Positions 1-8,113 of a DNA stretch of 64,000 nt are shown piece by piece. Each line of letters begins with the position of its first letter. The first letter of the stretch is position 1. Under the pieces are notes generated by a model, which saw nothing but the letters and a program-made list of their open reading frames with translations, was not told the DNA's origin and made no database searches. Location: the NCBI GenBank assembly GCA_964621605.1, contig CAZUMJ010000001.1, positions 1-64,000 of the forward strand, given 5' to 3'. The DNA comes from CAZUMJ01 sp964621605 (GTDB lineage Bacteria > Actinomycetota > Acidimicrobiia > Acidimicrobiales > Iamiaceae). The translations under genes and the position numbers were made by a program.

Positions 1-41
1 CACCACCCAGACAAACCCCTGAACAACCCAGCAACCAGGAC

Positions 42-2567
42 TTGACAGCTTCCGAACCGCTTCTCGCTGGGCAGAGCCTCGCCAGCTACGACGTCAAGCT
101 GCTCATCGATCTCGCCACCGCGTACTACATCGACGGCGACGACGAGGACGACGACGACGGCTTTCGGTTCGGACCCGGGCTCGGTGACGATGGCATTCGG
201 CGTCACCGCTTCAACGCCTTCAACAGCCCGCTCGCGGCGTACTACCACGGCCCGTTCATCGCCATGCTGCGGGCGGACTTCCGAGGTTCGGTCGAGTTCA
301 TCAATCGGATGCTTAACCACGCCGCTCGTTGTCGAGTGCGCATCATCTCCAATCTCGGCTACGGACCACCTACCACCGAGGACCTCCAAGGCACACGACA
401 CTTGCTCGGTGTCTCCGGCGAATCCCGCACCTACATCGGCGACGGTCAGGTTTGGTTCTGGTACCGAGGCCTCGGGGTCGGCCCGTATCCATGCATGAGT
501 GCCCTGCAAGCTCTGGAGTTCGTGTCGGAGGAGTTCCTACGCGCAGGGATTCGTGCCGCCCAGCTCACCCCGATCCTGCTCAAAGGTGCGGAGAGCCTGG
601 CTATGCCCGCGCTCGCTCTTGGGATCTTGTCCCGGCACCTCGACACGGCCGATGACATCATCGATCCGTACCTTGTCGAGCCGCTGGTCTGGGACTTGGA
701 GATCTCTCGCGCTGTGGGCGACGAGACTCGCGGGTTCGCGGCGCAGATCCCCAACCTCAAGAACGTTGACCGACGGACATGGTCGCTACGCGAGGTGTGC
801 ACCGTCCTGAACCTCGGCGCCGAAGGTGAGAGGCTCGAACAGTTGCGGTGCCTTGGCGAGCAGTTGGTCCTGAACGCCGAAGCAGAGATCGGGGATGACT
901 CCTCGCAAGCAGCGAAGGAACGCCTTGCCGCTGTTCGACGGTGGGCATCGACGTTGGACCGAGCGTCGTTCGAGATCGTCGAGGAGGAGGGGCAGATCAT
1001 GGTCCAGCAGGCGGTTGATCCCGAGATCGAGGCGGTACTCGGCGATACGAACGAAGACCTCCGACGTGGCAATGAAGCGATGGGACTCGCGCTCCGGCAC
1101 GCGTACGTGAGGGACAGCGGTGGTCACGCACCTGAGATGACCAGCGCCGACCTCGCCGCTGACATCGCAATAGCCCGGGACCTTCTCGACAATCCGCCAA
1201 ACTCCGGCCTCGGACCCGACGGCCCGGTCGCAGTTGCTGCGTCGGCGGTCGAGCTCCACTTCACGGGTCGAGCGGAGGTGACCGCCGACGATCTCGAATG
1301 GAGCGCAGCCACTCTCCTCCAGGTGGCTGCGCTCACTGCCGAGAACCCTCAGGACGCGTTCGAGCACTCGTACTTCAATCAGGGAATGGACCGATCCGCC
1401 GCACGGGGGCTCCCGCACCTGCTGCTGCCAACTGCCCGCGAACTTCTAGACGCGTTGGGGGACGATCCGTCCACGGACATACAGGAACTGATTGCGCTCA
1501 GCGCTGCCGCGGCCACACAGTCGGCGAACGAAGCCCGCCTTGCCTACGCAAGGGCGCTCGACTTCGTGTGGGCAACTCCCTGCAGCGATCACCTCGACGG
1601 CCGATGCCACCATGGGGTGGCCTTCGACTTCATTAGAGAGTCCGTAATGGACTCGGTCATGGGACCGTGGGATAGCGCGAGCCAGCGCCGAATCATCGGA
1701 CGGCTAGACCCGCTCTCAGTTCAGTCGCTGGAAGCGGTCCCAGGCGAGGACATCATCTTCCGGCGGCTGGGCGCGGGCCTGCGAGCTGCCGGCGCCGCCG
1801 CAGTTCACCCAGTGTGCGTGCGGGGGGAAGCGATCGAGATACTCAGGGTGCTCATCGCGGGGCACCAGCGAGCGATGCTGGCATCCGAACACGGCTACCA
1901 CCACAGCCACAGTGAGTCACTCATCGCTGCCAGAGCGGCTCTCACCCAAACGGTCGACGGCCGAGACGAGATCCTGCTGGCCTACGTCGACGGCTACCTG
2001 GACAACTCCCGCATGCTGGCCGAAGCGCTGCAAGCGCTCGCAGCTGCCGCAGATGAACGAGACGAAACCGCAGCACAGACCCGACGCCTTTGGCCCGAGA
2101 TTATGGACCGGGTGCTCAGCGCCGCGGAGGTGAACCCCAAGCTCTTCACCGAGCACACTTGGGGCGACTACGCCGAGGCCGCTCTGATCCCGACACCCAC
2201 GTACGCGTCGCACTACCTCACGATCGAGATGTCTGGCGAGGCGCACCCGTGGCGGGACCTGTTGGCGTGGTCAGACCAGGTCGAGCGATGGTTGGCCACT
2301 GCAACATGTGCCCGGATGAGCATCGACAACCTGGTCATCGCGGTCAAGGATCTCGAGCCCACCGACCAAGCAGACGCCGGTCTCAGGTGGATCGAGCAGA
2401 TCGCTCGCAAGGCTGGCTCCGACGCCGCCAACACCTTCACGTTGCCTGAGTGGCTCCACGAGCTTCGTGCGAGCCTCCATAGCCAGGAGCAGATCGCCGG
2501 TTGGCAGCGCATCGTCGACATACTCGTTGTCGCCGGGGATCAGCGAGTTGCCGATCTTGCCGATTGA
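42..2567 (+). CDS. Large unrecognised protein, probably 5'-truncated by the window edge
   Basis: At least 841 residues from a TTG codon. The reading frame has no stop back to base 3, so the true start may lie outside the window and this may be the C-terminal part of a longer protein. There is an acidic run (DGDDEDDDD) near residue 32, then a segment with GPFIAMLRADF and FINRMLNHAA, and otherwise leucine/alanine-rich helical sequence with no membrane span, signal peptide or visible P-loop. The phrase type 'GPF..LLR....G..FINRLLNHA' recalls the helical part of very large ATP-binding proteins in actinobacteria, some of them defence-type NTPases; this is from memory and weak. The gene lies on the element side of the tRNA-Ala attachment scar, which supports acquisition by integration. 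Confidence 0.7.
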   Translation: MTASEPLLAGQSLASYDVKLLIDLATAYYIDGDDEDDDDGFRFGPGLGDDGIRRHRFNAFNSPLAAYYHGPFIAMLRADFRGSVEFINRMLNHAARCRVRIISNLGYGPPTTEDLQGTRHLLGVSGESRTYIGDGQVWFWYRGLGVGPYPCMSALQALEFVSEEFLRAGIRAAQLTPILLKGAESLAMPALALGILSRHLDTADDIIDPYLVEPLVWDLEISRAVGDETRGFAAQIPNLKNVDRRTWSLREVCTVLNLGAEGERLEQLRCLGEQLVLNAEAEIGDDSSQAAKERLAAVRRWASTLDRASFEIVEEEGQIMVQQAVDPEIEAVLGDTNEDLRRGNEAMGLALRHAYVRDSGGHAPEMTSADLAADIAIARDLLDNPPNSGLGPDGPVAVAASAVELHFTGRAEVTADDLEWSAATLLQVAALTAENPQDAFEHSYFNQGMDRSAARGLPHLLLPTARELLDALGDDPSTDIQELIALSAAAATQSANEARLAYARALDFVWATPCSDHLDGRCHHGVAFDFIRESVMDSVMGPWDSASQRRIIGRLDPLSVQSLEAVPGEDIIFRRLGAGLRAAGAAAVHPVCVRGEAIEILRVLIAGHQRAMLASEHGYHHSHSESLIAARAALTQTVDGRDEILLAYVDGYLDNSRMLAEALQALAAAADERDETAAQTRRLWPEIMDRVLSAAEVNPKLFTEHTWGDYAEAALIPTPTYASHYLTIEMSGEAHPWRDLLAWSDQVERWLATATCARMSIDNLVIAVKDLEPTDQADAGLRWIEQIARKAGSDAANTFTLPEWLHELRASLHSQEQIAGWQRIVDILVVAGDQRVADLAD

Positions 2568-2616
2568 AACGAAGCGGTCACACCCCCAGGGCATGATGGC
2601 TGCTCGCTGCATCGCG

Positions 2617-2637
2617 ACGTAGCCACGAACGTAGCCA
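2617..2637 (+). repeat. Direct repeat ACGTAGCCA x2, 12-bp period
   Basis: Two copies of ACGTAGCCA (2617-2625 and 2629-2637) lie between the large element gene and the tRNA-Ala scar. Short direct repeats about one helical turn apart next to an attachment site resemble recombinase or excisionase arm-binding sites; that role is inferred. The rest of 2568-2809 holds no gene that I can support. The frame after the stop at 2567 stays open to about 2774, but it has no start codon or recognisable content. Confidence 0.4.
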
Positions 2638-2809
2638 GCGGACCCCGCCGGGCGATTGCCTACCGGGTTGGCACAGTTCGGTGCTTGCTGGTACTCGATG
2701 GGCCTGGATGCACTGCTGACGCCCTGCTGAGCTGGGAGAATGCTCCGGCAGTGGCGGTCAATAGCCGGCGATAGGTGACACCAACTGGCACTTCTGGTGC
2801 GACCCAGAT

Positions 2810-2856
2810 CCTGCTTTGCAAGCAGGGGGTCGTGGGTTCGATTCCCATCGTCTCCA
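2810..2856 (+). other. 3' half of tRNA-Ala (anticodon TGC): attachment-site scar
   Basis: The sequence folds as the 3' half of a tRNA. The anticodon stem is CCTGC/GCAGG around loop TTTGCAA with anticodon TGC at 2817-2819. A 5-nt variable loop follows, then a T arm GTGGG-TTCGATT-CCCAT, the acceptor strand CGTCTCC and discriminator A. Upstream bases do not form a D arm or the matching 5' acceptor strand, so this is a half gene. Integrases of islands that insert into tRNA 3' ends leave exactly such a duplicate at the far end. The orientation places the element to the left and the old chromosome to the right. The intact tRNA-Ala should lie beyond the left edge. Confidence 0.8.
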
Positions 2857-2923
2857 CTCCGAAGTACCAGGTCAGGGCGTTGCGGATGGAACCTGGTAGA
2901 GCCACCGAGACCCCGGCCCGGCC

Positions 2924-2975
2924 GTGCCCACTACGTGCCCTTTTCGATAGGCCAGAGCGGGCACGAATCGGGCAC
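2924..2975. repeat. Symmetric GTGCCC/GGGCAC array
   Basis: GTGCCC occurs at 2924-2929 and 2935-2940, and its complement GGGCAC at 2959-2964 and 2970-2975. Both pairs have an 11-bp period, and the four boxes are exactly symmetric about 2949.5. The layout suggests cooperative binding of a dimeric protein, for example recombinase arm sites beside the attachment scar, or an operator for the gene at 3063. No transcription start can be assigned to it. Confidence 0.5.
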
Positions 2976-3050
2976 GACGGGGCCGCTGTGGTTTCACGTC
3001 GGCATCGGGTGCGGGAATCAACACGGCAGGGCGCGAACCAGGCTCGTGGC

Positions 3051-3056
3051 TACGGT
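3051..3056 (+). promoter_or_regulatory. -10 box TACGGT, leaderless start
   Basis: TACGGT lies 6 nt before the ATG at 3063, with no Shine-Dalgarno sequence between. The spacing places transcription start on the start codon. The same arrangement recurs at many genes in this window. Confidence 0.5.
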
Positions 3057-3062
3057 GGCCAG

Positions 3063-3875
3063 ATGGGAGTGTCTTGGCGCCCGCCGGTTCGACTCGGGTC
3101 GTCGGATCCTCGAGTCGTCGTTGGTGAAGGCCCGAAGGCCGATGGTCAGTGGGCTGGTCGACGACTGCTGATGATCGACGGCGCTCCCGCGTTCGAGGTG
3201 AGCTACTGGTGTGGAACTTGTCAGTTCCTGTTCGAGCGGCTGGAGGGTTCGAACCACTCGCTGTCGCTCGATGTGCTGCAGGAGACTCTCGGTCAAGGCC
3301 TCAGCGACCTGGAGCTGTCCGTCCTCGAGGCCTTCGGCGCCCTGTTGGAGGAGGGTCGCTACCTGCCGATGCTGTTCGAGATAGGGCCGAGCCTCGTGCT
3401 GCCGACAGACGAGGCTGACTACTTCTCGAGAGAGCAGCTCGCGACGTGGGGTCCCGAGTCGTTCTTGGACGTACCCGTTCACCCACGCACTCCCTACTAC
3501 CGGTCGTTCTCGACTCCGGTGGGCGACGACGCGCATCTCTACGAGTTCATCGTTCCGATGGTGCCGCCGTCATGGAACGACCGGGATCGCGTGGAACAGC
3601 ACGCCGAGGTCCTGCAGCGGTCGTCTCTGCCTACCGCCGTGGCTGTCTCGACGCTTGACGTCTGTGCCCCGGCTGTAGACAGGGGTCCCGACTGGTACGT
3701 CCACTGGGGGTTGACCCACTTCTTGTTGGACGGTCACCACAAGGTGGAGGCGGCGGCCCGAGCTGGTCACCGGCTGCAGCTCCTCGCTTTGCTTGCCATC
3801 GACGTGAGTCTCGCTGAGGAGGCTCAGGTGCTCCAGGTGCCAGAACTTCGAGGCCGACCCGACGGTCACCGTTGA
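3063..3875 (+). CDS. Hypothetical protein with ParB-like nucleotide-binding motif
   Basis: 270 residues starting at the ATG behind a leaderless-type -10 box; the longer open frame upstream merely reads through the tRNA scar. There is a CGTC pair near residue 57 (WCGTCQF) and a C-terminal segment HFLLDGHHKVEAAARAG. That last segment resembles the 'DG.HR..AA...G' loop of the ParB/Srx nucleotide-binding fold, used in small enzymes as well as in plasmid partition. No membrane or signal segments. Similar proteins of unknown role occur in Streptomyces, to my recollection. It stands alone, and its location beside an attachment scar leaves open whether it is core or acquired. Function unknown. Confidence 0.65.
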   Translation: MGVSWRPPVRLGSSDPRVVVGEGPKADGQWAGRRLLMIDGAPAFEVSYWCGTCQFLFERLEGSNHSLSLDVLQETLGQGLSDLELSVLEAFGALLEEGRYLPMLFEIGPSLVLPTDEADYFSREQLATWGPESFLDVPVHPRTPYYRSFSTPVGDDAHLYEFIVPMVPPSWNDRDRVEQHAEVLQRSSLPTAVAVSTLDVCAPAVDRGPDWYVHWGLTHFLLDGHHKVEAAARAGHRLQLLALLAIDVSLAEEAQVLQVPELRGRPDGHR

Positions 3876-4141
3876 GTCGGGGTGCGCCGGTCTCGTCGTC
3901 GTCTTTGGTCTCTCCGAAGCGTTCTAGCTACTTGACGATGTCGGCGCCCGGGCCGTCGATGACGTGTTGGTAGCAGAGGGCGGCGGCATCGATGCCGCCG
4001 ATGTCGCTTAGCCGGGCGTCGATGGCTGGCCCGGTCGAGACACGAACAGCGGTGCGTTGACCGGCCCCGACACCGATGGCGGTGGCGACCCGGGGTGGCC
4101 CATGCAGCTGGCGGGCGACAGTGCCGTGGAAGACCGACCGC
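3876..4141. other. Intergenic region without a supported gene
   Basis: A minus-strand frame is open from about 4146 down to a TAG at 3928, with protein-like composition. It lacks ATG, GTG or TTG at a sensible place and has no recognisable motif. It could be the tail of a gene destroyed when the TetR operon arrived, but it is not called as a gene. Confidence 0.4.
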
Positions 4142-4170
4142 TTTACATGTGATTCATACGTACGTATGAT
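4142..4170 (+). promoter_or_regulatory. Promoter of the TetR operon (leaderless)
   Basis: The -35 TTTACA (4142-4147), a 17-bp spacer and the -10 TATGAT (4165-4170) form a near-consensus vegetative promoter. The -10 ends 6 nt before the ATG at 4177, so the transcript is expected to begin on the start codon. Confidence 0.75.
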
Positions 4171-4172
4171 TC
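4151..4172. promoter_or_regulatory. TetR operator palindrome
   Basis: TCATACGTACGTATGA (4154-4169) is a perfect 16-bp palindrome, extended to 22 bp with a single central-flank mismatch pair (4153/4170). It covers the spacer and the -10 box of the adjacent promoter, so an occupied site would block RNA polymerase. Position directly before a TetR gene implies autoregulation. Confidence 0.8.
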
Positions 4173-4176
4173 TTCC

Positions 4177-4788
4177 ATGGCCACGGAGGACACGCGACAG
4201 CAACTGATCCGGGCAACGCGCGAAGCGATCCGTGACCTGGGTGCGGGCGGGGCAACGGCCCGAGAGATCACAGGCCGAGCATCCGCGAACCTGGCGTCGA
4301 TCCCGTACCACTTCGGCTCGAAGGATGCGCTGGTAGCCGAAGCCCTCCTGGCCGAGACAAGGGAGCTGATCGCGCCGGTCCTCGAGATGCTCTCCAGCGA
4401 CCGTCCCGCCGCCGAACGGGCTGTCGAAGCCGCCGGCCTTCTCAACGAGCTGTTCGAGCGCACCCAGCGACAAGTCCCGATCTACCTCGCAGCGCTCGCC
4501 GCCTCTCCACATTCGCCGCAGGTAGCGACGGGCCTTGCCGCCCTGTGGACAGAGGTGCGTACCGCGCTCGCCGACGACATCGCACGACAACTGCACGCGA
4601 AGACCCTGCCCGGCTGGGTCGACGCGCAGGCGATGGCCGCATTGATCCTCTCCCTCGTCAATGGCGTGGTGATCGCTGCCGCGGTCGATCCCGACGGGCC
4701 CGACCACCGTGCTGTCGGGGTGCAGTTCCTGGCCCTCCTGCTTGCAGCGGGCGGTCTGCCGGGAGCACCTGAAGGGTCGACGTCGTGA
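4177..4788 (+). CDS. TetR-family transcriptional regulator
   Basis: 203 residues. The N-terminal helix-turn-helix (about residues 8-52) shows the family pattern: ATREAIRDLG, then TAREITGRASANLASIPYHF with the 'YHFGSKDAL' turn. The remaining three quarters is an alpha-helical ligand-binding domain. It is the first gene of a three-gene unit and overlaps the next gene by four bases (GTGA). It probably represses its own operon through the palindrome overlapping the promoter. The inducer cannot be read from sequence; the two downstream genes are membrane proteins of unknown role. Confidence 0.9.
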   Translation: MATEDTRQQLIRATREAIRDLGAGGATAREITGRASANLASIPYHFGSKDALVAEALLAETRELIAPVLEMLSSDRPAAERAVEAAGLLNELFERTQRQVPIYLAALAASPHSPQVATGLAALWTEVRTALADDIARQLHAKTLPGWVDAQAMAALILSLVNGVVIAAAVDPDGPDHRAVGVQFLALLLAAGGLPGAPEGSTS

Positions 4789-5324
4789 TCGTCGCGCTGG
4801 GGTTTTTCGCCCTGGCTGCTGGCGTCCTCTGGGTACGTGTCGTCGGCGGCCGTGAGCGGGCCCGAGTCGCTCCCCCCGCACATGTCGACTCGAGGGCTCT
4901 CCGTCTGAAGGCGGAGCGCCGGGCCAACGCTCTTGGCGCGCTTGCCCTGCTCTGGGCAGAGTGTGCCGTACTGGCACTGTTCTTCGTGCCGATGGGTGCG
5001 TCCGAGTCCGTGTCGAGCACCTCGGACGCCAGCACCGTGGTGATCAGGCGCTCGACCACCCCGCTGATCACCTCGAGCGCGGCCGGCAAGGTGTTGGCTG
5101 TGGCGGTTGCCATCGGCGTGTTCTTGCTCGGGCTGCGCTTGGGGAGGCCGCCGCGTTGGGTGTTGGTCGCCGCGGCATCGCTCAGCATGGTCTTCTGCCT
5201 TCTCGCCATGTTGTCCATCGGGGTCTACCTGCTCCCTGTCCCGCTACTCCTCCTTGCAGCCGCAGCGACCGCTCCTCCGGAGGGCCCAACGCAACCGCAC
5301 GCCACGGGGGGATCAACCCGATGA
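4785..5324 (+). CDS. Membrane protein of unknown function
   Basis: 179 residues from a GTG overlapping the TetR stop, so translation is likely coupled. Hydrophobic spans are at about residues 2-18, 48-70, 98-116 and 122-155. A basic segment rich in R and K (about 22-47) lies between the first two, and a short Ser/Thr-rich loop follows the second span. It ends in a proline-rich tail and overlaps the following gene by ATGA. No family recognised. The operon position suggests it belongs to the function controlled by the TetR protein. Confidence 0.75.
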   Translation: MIVALGFFALAAGVLWVRVVGGRERARVAPPAHVDSRALRLKAERRANALGALALLWAECAVLALFFVPMGASESVSSTSDASTVVIRRSTTPLITSSAAGKVLAVAVAIGVFLLGLRLGRPPRWVLVAAASLSMVFCLLAMLSIGVYLLPVPLLLLAAAATAPPEGPTQPHATGGSTR

Positions 5325-5707
5325 GCCGATGGGCCATCCCGGTGGGGTGTGTGGGGTGGGCGCTTGTCGGGTTGCTGCTCGCCGTGTCCGGACTCGACAA
5401 CGTCAACGCCGATGCCCGCGTCCTGGTGCTCTCGGCGACCGCCCTTGGGGTAGGCGCTGCCCTACTTGCCGCATGGCTCTGGTCGCGTGACCGCCCCCGG
5501 TGGGCAGGGCTCTGCCTGGTTGTCTCCGTCATCACACCGACGTGGTTTGCCGCGGCCCTGAACCTCGTGCCCTTTGCAATGGGACTGGCCCTCGTGACCG
5601 GTCGGTATCAGCCTCGGCACCGGACAACAGTCCGTTCGGGCCGCGCACGTGTGCGCGGACTGCGCGAGGTGGGCGTCGATGGCGCGGTCGGCCATCGGGA
5701 GGCGTAG
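5321..5707 (+). CDS. Small membrane protein of unknown function
   Basis: 128 residues, starting with the ATG that overlaps the preceding stop (ATGA). Four hydrophobic segments cover about residues 5-23, 32-50, 57-75 and 78-92, followed by a basic, non-hydrophobic C-terminal tail rich in arginine. Third gene of the TetR operon. No motif or family recognised; possibly a partner of the preceding membrane protein. Confidence 0.7.
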   Translation: MSRWAIPVGCVGWALVGLLLAVSGLDNVNADARVLVLSATALGVGAALLAAWLWSRDRPRWAGLCLVVSVITPTWFAAALNLVPFAMGLALVTGRYQPRHRTTVRSGRARVRGLREVGVDGAVGHREA

Positions 5708-5784
5708 GCGAGGCTGCGAAACCCACCACGCGGAGGTTTCGAGTGAGTCACTGCCGGCTGCGGCAGCTTCAGAGCGGGCCGTCC

Positions 5785-5790
5785 TAGGAT
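5785..5790 (+). promoter_or_regulatory. -10 box TAGGAT, leaderless start
   Basis: TAGGAT lies 7 nt before the GTG at 5798 with no ribosome-binding sequence. No convincing -35 is visible. Confidence 0.45.
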
Positions 5791-5797
5791 TCGCCGC

Positions 5798-7489
5798 GTG
5801 ATCGGCGGGGTAGTGGGCGACCAGAGCGAGGCGACGCCCCGAGATGTGTGGTTGGCGGTGCCCCTTTGGGCCCTCGTCGCGATTGCATCGCTGCCGCTCG
5901 TCGTCATCTCGGCGTCGCTGTGGCACCACGGATGGACGCCAACGGGCGACAACGCAGTGATCGCCCTGCGTTCGTTCGATGTCTTCACGAGGGCAAGTCC
6001 CTTGGTCGGGCACATCAACCTGGGAGGCACGGCGGGCCAGCCGGCGTTCGATCCAGGCCCGCTGCAGAACTGGGCGCTCGCCATCCCGGTGCGCCTGTTC
6101 CCCCTGGGGATCGGTGCAGTCGTGGGTGCCACCCTCGTCAACATCACGGCGGTGGCGACGATGATCGTGGCGGCCGATCGCGTCGCAGGTCGTGGCCTGG
6201 CGGTGCTCATCACCGCCGGCGTGCTGAATGTCATCTGGACTGCCGCGCCGGTCTTCATGGAACCGGTGTGGAACCCCTACACGGCATTGCTGCCCTTCGG
6301 CGCGGTCCTGCTCACCGCGTGGGCGGTGGGGCTCGGCCACCTCAAGTGGTGGCCGGTGACGATCCTGTTCGCGAGCTATTGCGTCCAAGCCCATCTCGTG
6401 TACGGCCCCGCGGTGGTTGCGCTGGCGCTGTTGAGCCCGGTGCTCGGCGTCGTCCTTCGTCGCCGTGATGCTCAGGCGATTCGATCGGGGCCGTTGCTGA
6501 GCGGCGTCGCCGTCGGCGCGATGTGCTGGGCCGCACCCATCTATCAGCAGTTCCGTGGCAAGCCGGGGAACTTCTCGGTCTTGTTGCATGCGCTCTTGAC
6601 GACGAACCGGCCTCGGGTAGGTCCAAGCCTGGCGCTCGACCGCATCGGCAAGGTCGTGGTCGTGGACCATGCCCTCGTGGGCGCTCCCAGAATCGCTCTC
6701 GACAGTGTGGACGCCTTCCGGATGGGAGGGACCGGGCTGTGGGCGGGCCTGCTGCTCGCGCTGGTGGTCGCGGCCCTTGTGAAGTCAACCGTCGTCGGGG
6801 ACCGGACCGGTGCCGTGCTCGCTGCGACAGCCCTCGTCGGGTTCGTCGGTGTCTGGTGGGCGCTTGCCGGGCTCCTGCATTCGTCGATCTTCGCCATGGG
6901 GTATCTGATCTCAGCGGTCTGGCTGCCGGTCACGCTCGGGGTTCTCGCGATCGGGTGGGCCCTGGTCGTGGGCGACGCAGCGCCGCTTCGCGGCGTTCTG
7001 CAGCGCGCCACGCGGGTCATCGGTCGTGCCCGTCGAGCTCCCTCTGGCGCGGCAGCGGCGCTCTTTGTGATCTCGGTCGCCATCAGCGCATTGCTCGCGC
7101 CGCGCGTCCTCGGGTTCAACCTTTCGCATGATTTCTCCTGGGCAACTGCGGGCCCGGTGAGTCGTGCGATCGCCGCTGCTGTGGCACCGAAGCTCCCCAC
7201 GGACGAGCCAGTAGAGGTCTCGTACGCTGGCCGCCAGGCAGACCCGCTCCTGCAGGCGGGCCTCGTGTACCAGCTGCGTGCGAGGGGACGACACCCCACG
7301 GCCTCGGGCTTGGCGGTGCAACTCGACCCGTACTACGCCCCGGTGCCCCGCTCCCTGCGCATCACCGTCACCGATCGAGATGTCAGGAATCCGCCCGCCG
7401 GCGAACGCGTGCTCGCCGACGTTCGGGTGCGGGACTCGTTTGGCGAGCATCGCCATTTCGTGGTGACGCTCGGCCGTCTCGGGGGTTAG
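5798..7489 (+). CDS. Polytopic membrane protein, GT-C glycosyltransferase-like
   Basis: 563 residues with roughly ten or more hydrophobic spans and a C-terminal extracytoplasmic domain (about the last 100 residues, from the stretch LPTDEPVEVSYAGRQ). The first loop after the first span contains GDNAVIALRS. An acidic residue in this loop is the usual catalytic position in GT-C polyprenyl-phosphate-sugar transferases, which suggests envelope or cell-wall glycan modification. Homology is judged only from topology and loop, so the function is tentative. Start is the GTG behind a leaderless-type -10. It stands alone between the TetR operon and a DUF3151 gene. Confidence 0.75.
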   Translation: MIGGVVGDQSEATPRDVWLAVPLWALVAIASLPLVVISASLWHHGWTPTGDNAVIALRSFDVFTRASPLVGHINLGGTAGQPAFDPGPLQNWALAIPVRLFPLGIGAVVGATLVNITAVATMIVAADRVAGRGLAVLITAGVLNVIWTAAPVFMEPVWNPYTALLPFGAVLLTAWAVGLGHLKWWPVTILFASYCVQAHLVYGPAVVALALLSPVLGVVLRRRDAQAIRSGPLLSGVAVGAMCWAAPIYQQFRGKPGNFSVLLHALLTTNRPRVGPSLALDRIGKVVVVDHALVGAPRIALDSVDAFRMGGTGLWAGLLLALVVAALVKSTVVGDRTGAVLAATALVGFVGVWWALAGLLHSSIFAMGYLISAVWLPVTLGVLAIGWALVVGDAAPLRGVLQRATRVIGRARRAPSGAAAALFVISVAISALLAPRVLGFNLSHDFSWATAGPVSRAIAAAVAPKLPTDEPVEVSYAGRQADPLLQAGLVYQLRARGRHPTASGLAVQLDPYYAPVPRSLRITVTDRDVRNPPAGERVLADVRVRDSFGEHRHFVVTLGRLGG

Positions 7490-7564
7490 GCCCTCTGAGG
7501 TGGGTTCGCCATCGGGCCGCTGATGCCGTTGAGAGGGCAACGCCGATTGGGAGTGAGGCAGACC

Positions 7565-7570
7565 TAGGCT
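7565..7570 (+). promoter_or_regulatory. -10 box TAGGCT, leaderless start
   Basis: TAGGCT is 8 nt upstream of the ATG at 7579; the intervening CCCCTCTC cannot pair with 16S rRNA. Confidence 0.45.
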
Positions 7571-7578
7571 CCCCTCTC

Positions 7579-8034
7579 ATGGCCGATCACGCTGTCGCGT
7601 TCAGCCCAACCGGACCGCCACAGACGGTGCTCGATCCCGAGCCTCAGCAGGCTCTGGATGCGCTCCGCCATGCGCTCGACGCACCCTCCGGTGAGCGACG
7701 CGATGCAGTTGCGAGCGTCGTGGCGATGTGGCCAACGTTCCTCGACGCGTGGGCACATCTTGGGCAGCTCGCGCGGGACCCGGTCGAGGGGTATGCCGCT
7801 TTTCGTGTGGGCTATCACCGCGGCCTCGATCGGCTTCGTCAGAACGGATGGCGCGGGTCAGGTCTGGTCCTCTGGTCGCACGTCGAGAACCGCGGCTTCC
7901 TCCGAGCCCTTGCGGGGCTGGCAGATGCTGCACGACAGATCGGCGAACGCGACGAAGCCGTTCGATGCGAACAGTTCCTGCGTCAGCTCGACCCGTCATG
8001 GCCGCCGCATGACGGCCTTGCGACCTTCACGTAG
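7579..8034 (+). CDS. DUF3151 family protein
   Basis: 151 residues, the usual length for this actinobacterial family. The diagnostic block is present: GYHRGLDRLRQNGWRGSG, WSHVENRGFLRAL and a closing helix with EAVRCEQFLRQLDPSWP. The protein is predicted cytosolic and helical (TPR-like spacing), and its role is not known. It lies 79 nt upstream of a hydrolase gene that seems to have its own -10 box. Family assignment is firm from the motif text; no function should be inferred. Confidence 0.88.
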   Translation: MADHAVAFSPTGPPQTVLDPEPQQALDALRHALDAPSGERRDAVASVVAMWPTFLDAWAHLGQLARDPVEGYAAFRVGYHRGLDRLRQNGWRGSGLVLWSHVENRGFLRALAGLADAARQIGERDEAVRCEQFLRQLDPSWPPHDGLATFT

Positions 8035-8101
8035 GAGCGTCGCGGCCGGCGTTCGGTTCCAGCCCCGTCGTGTTGGGCTTCGGCTAATGAAGCCCGCTCA
8101 C

Positions 8102-8107
8102 TACGGT
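8102..8107 (+). promoter_or_regulatory. -10 box TACGGT, leaderless start
   Basis: TACGGT is 6 nt before the ATG at 8114, identical in sequence and spacing to the box before the gene at 3063. Confidence 0.5.
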
Positions 8108-8113
8108 GCCGAC

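Noticed and set aside
2660..2905. Minus-strand 81-codon frame with peptide text like GIEPTTPCLQS
   Set aside because: That peptide is the well-known false translation of a tRNA gene read backwards; the tRNA-Ala scar explains it.
3928..4977. 349-codon minus-strand frame antisense to the TetR gene
   Set aside because: Most of it is the shadow of the TetR gene. Only its last 70 codons lie in free DNA, and they have no start codon or motif.
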